Assembly: GCA_026414745.1 (NCBI GenBank)
Contig: JAOAIK010000009.1
Span: 1 to 64,000, forward strand
Source: Roseococcus sp.
GTDB lineage: Bacteria > Pseudomonadota > Alphaproteobacteria > Acetobacterales > Acetobacteraceae
Length of the DNA: 64,000 nt
Direction of reading: 5' to 3'
Shown here: positions 1 through 9,262 of the stretch, piece by piece
How the letters are laid out: each line of letters opens with the position of its first letter
How positions within the stretch are numbered: position 1 is the first letter of the stretch
Notes under the pieces: model-generated
The model's input: the letters and a program-made list of their open reading frames with translations, nothing else
What the model was told of the DNA's origin: nothing
The model's database searches: none
Position numbers and translations under genes: made by a program

Positions 1-1
1 G

Positions 2-358
2 AACATGCGGGTGAAGCTGGGCGGGCTGGCCATGGAGGTGGGCGGCTGGCGCTTCCACGAGGCGCCGCGCCCGCCCGGGTCGCGGCAGCTCGCCGAGGCG
101 TGGCGGCCCTGGATCGAGACGGCCATCGAGGCCTTCGGCCCGGGCCGCGCCATGTTCGAAAGCAACTTCCCCGTGGACAAGGGGATGTGCGGCTACCGCG
201 CGGTCTGGAACGCCTTCAAGCGGCTTGCGGCCGGGGCGGGCGAGGCGGAGAAGGCCGCGCTCTTCGCCGGCACGGCGGTCGGCACCTACGGGCTGCGGGG
301 CGTGGATCTCGCGCCGTCGGGGCGAAGAGCTGTCCCCGCCCCGGCCGGCGGGGCCTGA
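2..358 (+). CDS. Amidohydrolase family protein, C-terminal part only
   Basis: The reading frame is already open at the first bases, so the gene begins upstream of the window and only about 118 C-terminal residues are seen. The segment contains FESNFPVDK followed by a stretch ending NAFKRLAAGA, which resembles the end of the amidohydrolase-2 (metal-dependent TIM-barrel hydrolase) family, where an Asp/Asn-rich strand end helps to form the metal site. The substrate cannot be told from this fragment. The last ~20 residues are a low-complexity Ala/Pro/Arg tail. It converges on purQ with a 130-base gap. Confidence 0.7.
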   Translation, partial: NMRVKLGGLAMEVGGWRFHEAPRPPGSRQLAEAWRPWIETAIEAFGPGRAMFESNFPVDKGMCGYRAVWNAFKRLAAGAGEAEKAALFAGTAVGTYGLRGVDLAPSGRRAVPAPAGGA

Positions 359-488
359 GCCGGGGCGGCTTCCCGCCGACCCGGCCGGCGAGACACCGCT
401 CACGGCGACGGGCGCGGGGGAGAGCCGGGCCGGGCGGGGGTGCGCCGCGCCGGGCGCCCCGTCCCTCCCCGCCGGAATCGGGCGGCGG

Positions 489-1160
489 TCAGGCCGCGAG
501 GCTCTCGACGATCGAGGTGAACACCGGCAGCCCCCCGGTGCCGCCCGCCAGCGGGTCCACGCAGTTCTCGGGATGCGGCATCAGCCCCAGCACCCGCGCA
601 TTGGGCGAGCAGATGCCGGCGATCGCGTTCAGGCTGCCGTTGCGGTTCTCGTCGGCGTAGCGGAACACCACGCGCCCCTCGCCCTCCAGCTCGGCCAGGG
701 TCTCGGGGTCGCAGAAGTAGTTGCCGTCGCCATGCGCCATGGTGGCGCGGAAGGTGGCCCCGTGCTGGAAATGCGCGGTGTAGGGGGTGTCCGTGCGCTC
801 CACCCGCAGCGTGCAGTCCATGGCGAGGAAGCGCAAGCCGGCATTGCGCAGCAGGGCACCGGGCAGCAGCCCGGCCTCGGTCAGGATCTGGAAGCCGTTG
901 CACACGCCGAGCACATGCCCCCCGCGCGCCGCGAAGGCCCGCACCGCCGCCATGACGGGCGACTGCGCGGCGATCGCCCCGCAGCGCAGATAGTCGCCAT
1001 AGGAAAAGCCACCCGGCAGCACCACGAGATCGATCCCCGGGGGCAGCGCCGTCTCGCGGTGCCAGAGCATGACGGGCTTGCGGCCCGAGGCGCGCTCCAG
1101 CGCGATCGCCATGTCGCGCTCGCGGTTGGTGCCGGGAAAGACGCAAATGGCGGCTTTCAT
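489..1160 (-). CDS. purQ: Phosphoribosylformylglycinamidine synthase subunit PurQ (glutaminase)
   Basis: PurQ is the glutamine amidotransferase subunit of FGAM synthase. It releases ammonia from glutamine for the fourth step of de novo purine synthesis, working with PurL and PurS in the cytoplasm. The 223-residue protein is of normal length. It has the class I glutaminase nucleophile Cys87 in GVCNGFQ and the His196/Glu198 pair in PHPE, and it starts with the family-typical [11 protein letters not shown] longer upstream reading frame exists, but homology decides this ATG. It is the last gene of a minus-strand run that begins with purC and purS. purS is unusually far away, separated from purQ by three small membrane-protein genes. 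The purL subunit is not in the window. Confidence 0.96.
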   Translation of the reverse strand: MKAAICVFPGTNRERDMAIALERASGRKPVMLWHRETALPPGIDLVVLPGGFSYGDYLRCGAIAAQSPVMAAVRAFAARGGHVLGVCNGFQILTEAGLLPGALLRNAGLRFLAMDCTLRVERTDTPYTAHFQHGATFRATMAHGDGNYFCDPETLAELEGEGRVVFRYADENRNGSLNAIAGICSPNARVLGLMPHPENCVDPLAGGTGGLPVFTSIVESLAA

Positions 1161-1164
1161 GGGA

Positions 1165-1518
1165 TCAGCCCTCCGGGACCAGGGGTGCGCCTCGCGGCGG
1201 GCGCATGGGGAAGAGGTGCCGCCAAGTGTCGCCCGGCAGGCGCGCGTGCTCGATGGCGCGCCACTCGATCTCCGGCCAGTCGAGCGGCTTGCCCGCCAGC
1301 GCCGCAAGGGCGAGGCCGGCCAGCAGCAGCACGGGCGAGAGCAGCATGCCCGCGGTGAAGAGGGTGGCGGGCGGCAGCCCCTGACGCCAGGACCGCGGCA
1401 GCAGCAGCAGCAGCAGCAGCGAGAGCGGCACCGCCGCCACCGCCATGGCGCCGAACACCATGCCGAACACGCCCGCGGGCAACACAAGCAGCAGCAGGAA
1501 GGCCCACAGCAGACTCAC
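1165..1518 (-). CDS. Small membrane protein of unknown function (purS-purQ insert, third gene)
   Basis: I do not recognise the family. The 117-residue protein has two clear hydrophobic segments. One covers residues ~2-40, including a run of seven leucines encoded by a CAG-like repeat on the opposite strand. The other is at ~55-72. A polar C-terminal tail of ~45 residues follows. The start codon overlaps the stop of the preceding small membrane gene by 4 bases, and purQ begins 4 bases after its stop, so it is very probably co-translated with the purine genes. Possible roles range from a membrane anchor to an unrelated passenger; nothing in the sequence decides. Confidence 0.75.
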   Translation of the reverse strand: MSLLWAFLLLLVLPAGVFGMVFGAMAVAAVPLSLLLLLLLPRSWRQGLPPATLFTAGMLLSPVLLLAGLALAALAGKPLDWPEIEWRAIEHARLPGDTWRHLFPMRPPRGAPLVPEG

Positions 1519-1745
1519 CCCTGCACCACGCGCAGCCAGTGCAGCGCGCCCAGGATCACGCTGGTGCCGATGGCGGCGATGGCCGCCGCCGTCACCGCCC
1601 GGTTCGCCTTCGCCTTCTGCCGGGCGAGCCAGCCCTGGCGGGACGGGGTGGGCCGGCCGGCGGCGAGCCGCCGCTCCCGCCAGCCGAGCCCAATGAAGAC
1701 GAGCACCGTCAGCACCGCCATCACCACGATGGAGGCCTTCACCAT
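1515..1745 (-). CDS. Small single-pass to two-pass membrane protein, unknown (purS-purQ insert, second gene)
   Basis: This 76-residue protein has an N-terminal hydrophobic helix (residues ~4-20), a basic middle stretch containing SRQGWLARQKAKANRAV, and a second hydrophobic stretch (~50-68). I do not recognise the family. The positively charged middle suggests a cytoplasmic loop between two membrane helices. It overlaps the gene before it by 7 bases and the gene after it by 4 bases, the usual signature of translational coupling. It lies inside the purS-purQ interval. Confidence 0.7.
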   Translation of the reverse strand: MVKASIVVMAVLTVLVFIGLGWRERRLAAGRPTPSRQGWLARQKAKANRAVTAAAIAAIGTSVILGALHWLRVVQG

Positions 1746-2002
1746 GGGTAGAGGATCCAGCCCAGGGGGTCGCGCCAGCCCTCGATGGCGAGGCTGATGG
1801 GCCAGAACAGCCCGCCCAGGAAGGCCTTGGAGAGCAGAAAGAAGACCTGCGCCGTGTGGTGCTGGGGCAGCACCTCGAGCGGCGGGCCGGCGAGCAGAAA
1901 GGCCGCCGTGCTCAGCAGGCGCCAGGCCGCGAGCCCGCCCGAGACGAGCAGGAAGGCGCGCAGGGAGCGCGGCATGGGCGCGCGGGTGGCTGCGCCGCTC
2001 AC
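1739..2002 (-). CDS. Small membrane protein, unknown (purS-purQ insert, first gene)
   Basis: This reading frame of 87 residues uses a GTG start that overlaps the purS stop by 4 bases (GTGA). An internal ATG at 1975 would give 78 residues. The GTG is preferred because of the overlap. Two hydrophobic segments are visible, at roughly residues 15-37 and 50-70, and the C-terminus ends in aromatic residues (DPLGWILYPW). No family is recognised. It is the first of three consecutive small membrane genes lying between purS and purQ. Confidence 0.68.
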   Translation of the reverse strand: MSGAATRAPMPRSLRAFLLVSGGLAAWRLLSTAAFLLAGPPLEVLPQHHTAQVFFLLSKAFLGGLFWPISLAIEGWRDPLGWILYPW

Positions 2003-2244
2003 GCGATCTCCACCGTGAAGCTCTCGATCACGGTGTTGGCGAGCAGCCGGCGCGCCATCTCCTCGCCCGTGGCCTTGGCCCGGGCGGGGTCCGTCTCCTC
2101 CACGTCCACGAGCATCACCTTGCCCACGCGCACCTCGCGCACCCCGCTGAAGCCTTGCCCGGCGAGCGCGCGCTCGATGGCCTTGCCCTGCGGGTCGAGA
2201 ACACCCGCCTTGGGGAAGACTGTCACGCGCAACCTGGTCACCAT
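1999..2244 (-). CDS. purS: Phosphoribosylformylglycinamidine synthase subunit PurS
   Basis: PurS is the small dimeric subunit that bridges PurQ and PurL in the three-part FGAM synthase and helps to channel ammonia. The 81-residue product has the family pattern: MVTRLRVTVFPKAGVLDPQG at the start, then GKAIERAL and an ending close to SFTVEIA. Length is normal. Its stop overlaps the GTG of the next small membrane gene. It lies 176 bases downstream of purC on the same strand, with a short hairpin in the gap. Confidence 0.95.
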   Translation of the reverse strand: MVTRLRVTVFPKAGVLDPQGKAIERALAGQGFSGVREVRVGKVMLVDVEETDPARAKATGEEMARRLLANTVIESFTVEIA

Positions 2245-2322
2245 CGAGCACTCCCGCACAGCACCGTCACACCGTCCGGCGGATCCCCGCGCAAGGCGCG
2301 CGCCGCCGCCCCACCGCCCTCC

Positions 2323-2341
2323 CCGCCGGATGCGCCGGCGG
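2323..2341 (-). terminator. Short GC hairpin between purC and purS
   Basis: CCGCCGG and CCGGCGG form a perfect 7-base stem around a 5-base loop in the 176-base gap between purC and purS. There is no T-run after it on either strand, so it may be an attenuator, an RNA-stability element or only a product of the base composition. Confidence 0.3.
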
Positions 2342-2420
2342 CGCGGCGACAGCGAGGCGCGCGGAGGGCGCGCCACCTGCCTCTGGCACGCCTCCGACGC
2401 GAGGCGTCCGAGGACGGAAA

Positions 2421-3185
2421 CTACTGCATCACCTCCGGACCCTTGAGGTCGCGAATGCCGGCCTCGGGCAGGATGCCCAGCCGCCGGGCCACCTCCTGGT
2501 AGCCCTCCTCGACCTTGCCGAGGTCGCGGCGGAAGCGGTCCTTGTCCATCTTCTCGCCGGTCTTCACGTCCCACAGCCGGCAGTTGTCGGGGCTGATCTC
2601 GTCGGCGAGCACGATGCGCATCTCGTCGTTCTCCCACAGCCGGCCGAACTCGAGCTTGAAGTCGACCAGCGTGATGCCGACGCCGAGGAACAGGCCCGAG
2701 AGGAAGTCGTTCACCCGCAGCGAAAGCTGCACGATGTCGTCGAGATCATGCGTGGAGGCCCAGCCGAAGGCGGTGATGTGCTCCTCGCTCACCATCGGGT
2801 CCTGCAGCTGGTCGTTCTTGTAGTAGTATTCGATGATGGAGCGTGGCAGCCGCGTGCCCTCCTGGATGCCGAGCCGCGTCGCAAGGCTGCCGGCGGCGAC
2901 GTTGCGCACCACCACCTCGAGCGGAATGATCTCCACCTCGCGCACGAGCTGCTCGCGCATGTTGAGGCGGCGGATGAAGTGCGTGGGGATGCCGATCTCC
3001 CCCAGCCGTTGCATCAGGTATTCGCTGATGCGGTTGTTGAGCACGCCCTTGCCGGTGATGGTGCCGCGCTTCTGCGCGTTGAAGGCGGTGGCGTCGTCCT
3101 TGAAATACTGCACGAGGGTGCCGGGCTCGGGGCCCTCGAACAGGATCTTGGCCTTGCCCTCATAGAGCTGGCGGCGGCGAGCCAT
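2421..3185 (-). CDS. purC: Phosphoribosylaminoimidazole-succinocarboxamide synthase (SAICAR synthase)
   Basis: PurC ligates aspartate to CAIR with ATP, giving SAICAR, the eighth step of purine synthesis. The 254-residue length matches the bacterial form. Characteristic motifs are LYEGKAKIL near the N-terminus (nucleotide-binding loop), [11 protein letters not shown], and [11 protein letters not shown] in the C-terminal half. The chosen ATG gives the canonical [14 protein letters not shown] beginning, although the frame is open for 16 codons upstream. It heads the purC-purS-(three membrane genes)-purQ run. Confidence 0.96.
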   Translation of the reverse strand: MARRRQLYEGKAKILFEGPEPGTLVQYFKDDATAFNAQKRGTITGKGVLNNRISEYLMQRLGEIGIPTHFIRRLNMREQLVREVEIIPLEVVVRNVAAGSLATRLGIQEGTRLPRSIIEYYYKNDQLQDPMVSEEHITAFGWASTHDLDDIVQLSLRVNDFLSGLFLGVGITLVDFKLEFGRLWENDEMRIVLADEISPDNCRLWDVKTGEKMDKDRFRRDLGKVEEGYQEVARRLGILPEAGIRDLKGPEVMQ

Positions 3186-3258
3186 GGCGGCGGGTCCTTG
3201 GTGGGAAAGCAGAATGCCTTCTTCATATAGCAAGGCTTGCCCATGCGTGCCACGCGGG

Positions 3259-3972
3259 TCAGTCGAGCGGCAGGGGCAGGAAGGGCATGCGGTCGGGCGG
3301 ACCGGCCGCGAAATGCCAGAGGCGTTCGCCCGCGGCGCCCAGCGCCAGCAGCGAGCTGCACACGGTGCCGAAGCCGCCGAGCGGGGGGATGTTGAGCGCC
3401 TCCGCCGCCGCCCCGGCCGAATCCGCCAGCAGGGCGGGCCAGTCGCCCCAGTCGGGCGGGGCGGGCGGGCGCGCGGCGGCGAAGCGAGGCAGATGGCGGG
3501 CGATGCGCGGGCTCGAGAGATCGTTCGGCGGATGGGCGGTCACGACGGAGAGACCCGGCGGCAGCGCCCACGCCTCGGGCCGGCCCTCGCCCCGGCCGAG
3601 CACGAACCAAGCGCCGCGCGCATCGGCCAGCACGGCGTGAAAGGGGCGCCAGAGGCCGGCGTCAAGCGCGGCAAGGCGGCCGGCCGCGCAGGCGGCGCTG
3701 TCCGCTTCCAGGGCAAGGAGCGGCAACTGCCCGCGCGAGCGCTTGCCCGGCTCCGGCCCCAGGCTGCCCGGGCGGTTGAGCACGGCGGCCACGACGCCCG
3801 CGCGGTTCATCGCCAGCCAAGTGCCGCCCGCCATGACGTCGCGCCCGCCGATCAGGCCGGGCCAGTGGGCGGCCGGGGCCTCCCAGGGCCGGTCCAGCCG
3901 CTCGTCGCGATTCGCGGCCAGCAGCAGCGGCCAGGCCTCGCCCGGCCGGTGCAGCAGGATCACGGTGCACAT
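3259..3972 (-). CDS. NRDE (TANGO2-like) family protein
   Basis: The protein begins MCTVILL, with Cys at position 2, and carries the namesake NRDE motif at residues 21-24 within [11 protein letters not shown]. Both are typical of the NRDE/TANGO2 family. Members resemble N-terminal-nucleophile hydrolases, and TANGO2 proteins have been linked to heme and lipid handling, but no reaction is firmly assigned. The length of 237 residues is normal. A longer frame upstream is rejected because the Cys2 start is the conserved one. It lies between purC and the Pro-rich secreted proteins on the same strand. Confidence 0.82.
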   Translation of the reverse strand: MCTVILLHRPGEAWPLLLAANRDERLDRPWEAPAAHWPGLIGGRDVMAGGTWLAMNRAGVVAAVLNRPGSLGPEPGKRSRGQLPLLALEADSAACAAGRLAALDAGLWRPFHAVLADARGAWFVLGRGEGRPEAWALPPGLSVVTAHPPNDLSSPRIARHLPRFAAARPPAPPDWGDWPALLADSAGAAAEALNIPPLGGFGTVCSSLLALGAAGERLWHFAAGPPDRMPFLPLPLD

Positions 3973-4001
3973 GCCCCGCTTATGAAGGGCGGCACCGCCC
4001 C

Positions 4002-4298
4002 CTACCAGTGGCGGTGGTAGAGCGGCGGGGGCGGGCAGAAGGCCGGATGCCAGGGCGGCAGCCGCCAGCAGGGCGGGCGGTGATACACCACGGGCGGTGG
4101 GACATAGATGACGCGCGGCGGCGGGGGTGGCGGGCGCCAGTGCCAATGCGGCGGCGGGGGTGGAGGGCGATACCGATAGCCATAGCCGTAGCCATAGCCC
4201 GGCCCGTGCCAGCCTTGGCCCGCGCTTGCGGGCGCGGCGGCCAGGAGCAGCCCTGCCAGCAGCGGCAGGATGCGGATGAACAACGCCTTGCGGATCAT
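4002..4298 (-). CDS. Secreted Pro/Tyr/His/Trp-rich small protein
   Basis: The 98-residue protein has a clear Sec signal peptide: basic MIRK, a hydrophobic core, and a likely cleavage after ASA near residue 26. The mature part is low complexity, with GYGYGYGYRYR, then PPPPPPHWHW and further Pro/Trp/His runs, ending in HRHW. No catalytic domain is present. Such His/Tyr/Pro-rich exported proteins may act in the periplasm or envelope, possibly in metal binding, but this is inference. The next gene on the strand encodes a lipoprotein with the same kind of repeat, so the two look like a paralogous pair. Confidence 0.72.
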   Translation of the reverse strand: MIRKALFIRILPLLAGLLLAAAPASAGQGWHGPGYGYGYGYRYRPPPPPPHWHWRPPPPPPRVIYVPPPVVYHRPPCWRLPPWHPAFCPPPPLYHRHW

Positions 4299-4322
4299 GG
4301 GTTGCTCCTCTGTCGAGGCATG

Positions 4323-4643
4323 TCAGCCAGGGAAAGGCGGCCGCGGCGGGCGCCCCGGGCCCGGCCCGGGCGGCGGGGCCGGGTGATGGAAACGGGGCGG
4401 CGGAGGACGAAAGCCCGGGGGCGGCCCGTGGAAGCGTGGCGGCGGGGGGTGGAAGCGCGGTGGCGGCGGGCGCCAGTGCCAGGGTGGCGGCGGGGGCGGC
4501 CGGTAGCGCGGAATGCTCCAGCCGGGGCGCGCATGGCTCCAGCCGCCCAGGTAGCCGACGGGGTCACCAGGGCCGTGATGCACACATCCGCCCGCGAGCA
4601 GCGCCGCGGCAAGGATCAGTGTCGGTGCTGCGCCACCTCGCAT
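4323..4643 (-). CDS. Pro/His/Phe-rich small lipoprotein
   Basis: The 106-residue protein begins with a signal peptide ending in the lipobox LAGGC, so Cys20 is the expected lipidated residue. The mature part includes PPPPPPWHWRPPPP and then repeated units of the form PPPPRFHG/P, ending PPRPPFPG. It shares the PPPPPP-(W/H)W-R-PPPP core with the neighbouring secreted protein. Family and function are unknown. The predicted location is the outer-membrane or periplasmic face. The chosen ATG is the one that gives the signal sequence. Confidence 0.7.
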   Translation of the reverse strand: MRGGAAPTLILAAALLAGGCVHHGPGDPVGYLGGWSHARPGWSIPRYRPPPPPPWHWRPPPPRFHPPPPRFHGPPPGFRPPPPRFHHPAPPPGPGPGRPPRPPFPG

Positions 4644-4726
4644 GGCCGGCTCTCCGCCGGCGGGAACCACGGGGGGCCCGCCGCCCATCCAGGAAAGGCC
4701 CGGCGCGTGGCGCTTTCGTGGCGCGA

Positions 4727-6064
<1,338 letters not shown>

Positions 6065-6265
6065 GGCTCGGCCTCTGCCTGTGTGGACGTGCGTGGCGGC
6101 GGGGGGCGGGTGCCTGGGAGGGGCGTTCCTGCCGGTCCCCTCTCGCCGATGCGGCGCGGGCCGACAAGCGGGCTTCCGCGCAGGCCAAGTTTTCCCTAGT
6201 GTTCCGCCGCGCGGAGGCGACGCCGCGATGAAGAAAAATCCATGTTGAGAGGTTGAGGTTCCGTC

Positions 6266-7045
6266 ATGCCGGAATGGGTCGTCCCGCTTATTCAGGTCCT
6301 GATGATCGACATCGTGCTGGCGGGCGACAACGCCATCGTCGTCGGCATGGCGGCGGCGGGCCTGCCGCCGCAGCAGCGCCGCACCGCGATCTTCTGGGGC
6401 ATCGTCGCCGCCACCGTGATGCGCATCGCCTTCGCGAGCGTGACCGTGCAGCTCCTGCAGATCGTCGGCATCACGCTGGCGGGCGGCGTGCTGCTGCTCT
6501 GGGTGTGCTGGAAGATGTACCGCGAGCTGCGCGAGGGCGGCGGCCACGAGGACCACGCGCAGGCCCTCGCCGAGGCCGAGGCCAAGGCGCCGCGCAAGAC
6601 GCTGCGCCAGGCGATCGTGCAGATCCTGGTGGCTGACGTCTCGATGAGCCTCGACAACGTGCTGGCGGTGGCGGGCGCGGCCAAGGATCACCCCTACATT
6701 CTCATCATCGGCCTCGCCATCTCGGTGGTGCTGATGGGTGTCGCGGCCACCTTCATCGCGAACCTGCTGAACAAGCACCGCTGGATCGCCTGGGTCGGCC
6801 TGCTCATCATCCTCTACGTGGCGGGCGACATGATCTACCAGGGCACCGCCGAGGTGGCCGACCGCGTGCCGGGCTCCTACGCCTTCCTGCTGCTGCCGCT
6901 GGGCTACCTCGCCCTGCCGGGCGTCTTCCCCGCCTGGATGTGGGCGGGGGCGACGCTGCTGCAGGTGGTGGTCTTCACGGCGGTGGCGACGCTGATGGTG
7001 GATGCGGTGCTGCGCGCGCTGCGCCGCGCCGACAGGGGCGGCTGA
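6266..7045 (+). CDS. TerC/YjbE-family integral membrane protein (probable metal exporter)
   Basis: The 259-residue protein has about seven hydrophobic segments. It also has the duplicated acidic motifs of the TerC fold, DIVLAGDNAIVVG (Asp15, Asp21, Asn22) and DVSMSLDNVLAVA (Asp124, Asp130, Asn131), joined by a charged loop at residues ~88-112. Several TerC-family proteins have been implicated in manganese or other metal-ion efflux; the substrate here is inferred. A GAGG-containing ribosome-binding region lies just before the ATG. I looked for a yybP-ykoY manganese riboswitch in the 200-base leader and could not recognise one. A degraded relative follows directly downstream. Confidence 0.88.
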   Translation: MPEWVVPLIQVLMIDIVLAGDNAIVVGMAAAGLPPQQRRTAIFWGIVAATVMRIAFASVTVQLLQIVGITLAGGVLLLWVCWKMYRELREGGGHEDHAQALAEAEAKAPRKTLRQAIVQILVADVSMSLDNVLAVAGAAKDHPYILIIGLAISVVLMGVAATFIANLLNKHRWIAWVGLLIILYVAGDMIYQGTAEVADRVPGSYAFLLLPLGYLALPGVFPAWMWAGATLLQVVVFTAVATLMVDAVLRALRRADRGG

Positions 7046-7149
7046 GCGGCGATGTGGCGCGCGCGTCGCGGCGGCGCCACGCCTCGCCAAAGGACGGGCC
7101 GGGGCCATGTGCGGTGCAGAGCGGCGGTTGCGACCTCCGCTCCGCGAGC

Positions 7150-7707
7150 ATGCCCCGGAGGCCCGAGGTCAGCGCCTTCCTGCCGGGGCTGCGCGACCTC
7201 CTCCGGCTCGAGGTCGCCCCGCCCGGCGACACTGCCGGGGGGATCGGGCTGGCTGCGGCGGGCCGGCCCGCGATGCTCCGCCGCGGCGCGATCGCGGGGG
7301 GCTTCGTCCTGCGGGCTGCGGGCGATCGCCGGATGCGTCCTGCGCGCGCTGCTGCCCGCGCGGCCGGACAGGGCGAGACGGGGAGGGAGGAGGCGGCGCC
7401 CCGGCCGTTCGCCGCCGCGCTGTGGCAGATCGTGGTGGCGGATCTCCCGGTGGGTCTCGACGCTGTGTTCGGCGCCGCGGCGGTCGCCCGCGCCAGGGTC
7501 ATGCTGCGGATGGCCGGGCTGCTGCGCTGCGTGGCGATGATGGCGGTGCACGGCGCATGGCTCGCCCGGATTCTCGACCGAGACCGCATCATCGCCTACA
7601 TCGGGGTCGCGTTCATCGCCTGGATCGGATCGGAGTGGTTGTGGGAAGGCATCCTCGTGTCCAACGCGCATCTCGGCCACGGCCTGCCGCTGCCGCCGGC
7701 GCACTGA
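7150..7707 (+). pseudogene. Decayed or highly divergent TerC-family copy
   Basis: The 185-residue frame aligns by eye with the intact TerC protein just upstream. LLRLEVAPPGDTAGGIGLAAAG corresponds to the first acidic motif, and QIVVADLPVGLDAVFGAAAV to the second. The conserved Asn of each motif is changed (GDN to GDT, LDN to LDA). The region expected to hold transmembrane segments 2-3 is replaced by an Arg/Ala-rich stretch (about residues 57-85), as if deleted or read out of frame. The later part (RIIAYIGVAFIAWIGSEWLWEG) is still TerC-like. This suggests an old tandem duplication now losing function, though a divergent short protein cannot be excluded. The end overlaps the next gene's likely start. 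Confidence 0.6.
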
Positions 7708-8549
7708 TCTCCGGCCTCCTCGCACTCGGCGTTCTGGCCGGCTGCGACGCGGCGCGCGACGCGCCACCCACTGCCGGGCCGGTGCCGCGCGCCGCGGGGC
7801 CGGCAGCGCTGGCCGAGCGGCTGCCCGCCTCGGCCGCGGGCTTCCAGCGCGGCGCCACCGTGCCGGTCGGCCAGCCCCGGCAGGGCACGGAGGTGAACTA
7901 CGCCACCGAGGGCCGGCGTGCCGCCGCCTTCGTGCAGGTGCTGCGGCCCGAGGGGCCCGCCCCGGCCGATGGACCGCTGGAGGCCGAGGCGCAGGCCGAG
8001 TTCCAGCGCTGGGTCACGGAAAGCGCCCGCGGCCAGGGCCCGGCCCGGCGGCTGAGCGTCGCCGCCGAGTTCCAGGAACCGCCCTCGGCGCCGTTGCTGC
8101 GCTGCGCCGCCATGGAGGGCAGCTACGGCCGCCAGCCGGTGCAGAGCCTGGTCTGCGTCGGCGCGGCGGGCGGGCAGATCCTGCGCATCCGGGCCTCCAT
8201 GCCGCGACACACCCCTCCGGTGGCGGACCCGCGCGCTTTCGTGCGCGAGATCGCCGCGGCTCTGCGCGGCACCCCGGTGGAGCCAGGCGAGCCCATGCCC
8301 CCGCCGCGCGGTGGCCCCGAATCGCCCCGGGAGGCCGCGTCCGACGCGATCGGCGAGCCGGCGCCGGCGGCGTCCCCCGCCCCCCGGCGCGCCGGCGCCC
8401 CCGCCCGCGCCGGGGCGGTGCAGCTCCGCACCCCCGCCCGGCCGGCCGCCCAGCCGGCGCGCGCGGCCACGGCGGCGCGGGCTCCATCCCAGCCCGCTAG
8501 AGCAGCCCTTCGCGCCGGAACGACAGCACAGCGCCCCGCCCCACGATGA
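7641..8549 (+). CDS. Lipoprotein of unknown function with Pro/Ala-rich tail
   Basis: No ATG lies near the signal sequence. A GTG at 7641, preceded by GGAG, gives a basic n-region and a hydrophobic stretch ending in the lipobox LAGC, with Cys at about residue 35. A GTG at 7635 and a CTG at 7704 are alternatives. The mature part has a compact domain of ~170 residues with two cysteines (LLRCAAMEG and LVCVGAAGG) and then ~75 residues rich in Ala, Pro and Arg. I do not recognise the domain. The 3' end overlaps the convergent radC gene by 53 bases, so the tail may be poorly conserved. The start overlaps the TerC-like remnant by 67 bases. Confidence 0.6.
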   Translation: MGRHPRVQRASRPRPAAAAGALISGLLALGVLAGCDAARDAPPTAGPVPRAAGPAALAERLPASAAGFQRGATVPVGQPRQGTEVNYATEGRRAAAFVQVLRPEGPAPADGPLEAEAQAEFQRWVTESARGQGPARRLSVAAEFQEPPSAPLLRCAAMEGSYGRQPVQSLVCVGAAGGQILRIRASMPRHTPPVADPRAFVREIAAALRGTPVEPGEPMPPPRGGPESPREAASDAIGEPAPAASPAPRRAGAPARAGAVQLRTPARPAAQPARAATAARAPSQPARAALRAGTTAQRPAPR

Positions 8550-9237
8550 GGTGGTCGTGCAGCACGATGCCGAGCACCTCGGCGGCGCGCTGCACCTCCT
8601 CCGTCATCTCGATGTCGGCGCGGCTCGGCGTCGGGTCGCCGCTCGGGTGGTTGTGGACGAGGATCAGCGCCGTGGCGTGCAGCTCGAGGGCCCGCTTGAC
8701 CACCTCGCGCGGATAGACGGGGGTGTGGTTGACCGTGCCGCGCGCCTGCGCCTCGTCGGCGATCAGACGGTTGCGGGTGTCGAGGAAGAGCACGCGGAAC
8801 TGCTCGATCGGCTCGCGCGCGAGGACTGCCGTGAGATAGGCCTCGAGGCGCGACCAGTTGTTCAGCACCGGCGCCTCGCGCAGCTCGGTGCGCGCGAGGC
8901 GCAGGGCCGCCGCCTGCACCGTGCGCAGCGCGGCGATGCCGGCCTCGCCGAGTCCCTCGATGGCGCGCAGATCGGCCTCGGGGGCGGAGATGACGCCGGC
9001 GAAATCCCGGAAACGGGCCAGCAGCGCGCGGGCGATGGGCTTGGTGTCGCGCCGCGGCAGCGCGAGGAAGAGCACCATCTCGAGCAGCTCGTGGTCGAGC
9101 AGCGCCTCGGGCCCGGCGGCGAGCAGCTTCCGGCGCATCCGCTCCCGGTGGCCCTCCGGCCCTGGGGGCCTGGGCGCGGGGTCGGCCGCGGGGAAGAGGC
9201 CCGCGGCCTCCTCCATGCCGCGCCGGCGGCCGGTCAT
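8497..9237 (-). CDS. radC: RadC family JAB/MPN-domain protein
   Basis: The 246-residue protein has a helix-hairpin-helix-like segment at residues ~92-104. Its C-terminal MPN+ (JAMM) domain carries the zinc-ligand motif HNHPSGDPTPSRAD at 195-208. RadC proteins were named for a supposed role in DNA repair, but the biochemical activity in bacteria remains unclear. A metalloprotease-like or DNA-associated function is inferred from the fold. Length is normal, with a short Pro-rich N-terminal extension. It lies 25 bases upstream of the map stop, on the same strand. Confidence 0.92.
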   Translation of the reverse strand: MTGRRRGMEEAAGLFPAADPAPRPPGPEGHRERMRRKLLAAGPEALLDHELLEMVLFLALPRRDTKPIARALLARFRDFAGVISAPEADLRAIEGLGEAGIAALRTVQAAALRLARTELREAPVLNNWSRLEAYLTAVLAREPIEQFRVLFLDTRNRLIADEAQARGTVNHTPVYPREVVKRALELHATALILVHNHPSGDPTPSRADIEMTEEVQRAAEVLGIVLHDHLIVGRGAVLSFRREGLL

Positions 9238-9262
9238 GGGCGGCGGGCGGGCGGCCGGCGCA

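Noticed and set aside
1398-1422. CAG/GCA trinucleotide repeat resembling a microsatellite or poly-Gln gene
   Set aside because: It is the reverse complement of a leucine run in the membrane helix of the 117-residue protein, so it is explained by coding.
4166-4202. Short tandem repeat of ATAGCC units
   Set aside because: It encodes the GYGYGYGYRYR stretch of the secreted Pro/Tyr-rich protein and needs no other explanation.
6065-6265. yybP-ykoY manganese riboswitch before terC
   Set aside because: I looked for the conserved core expected of that class and could not find it. A covariance-model search would settle it.
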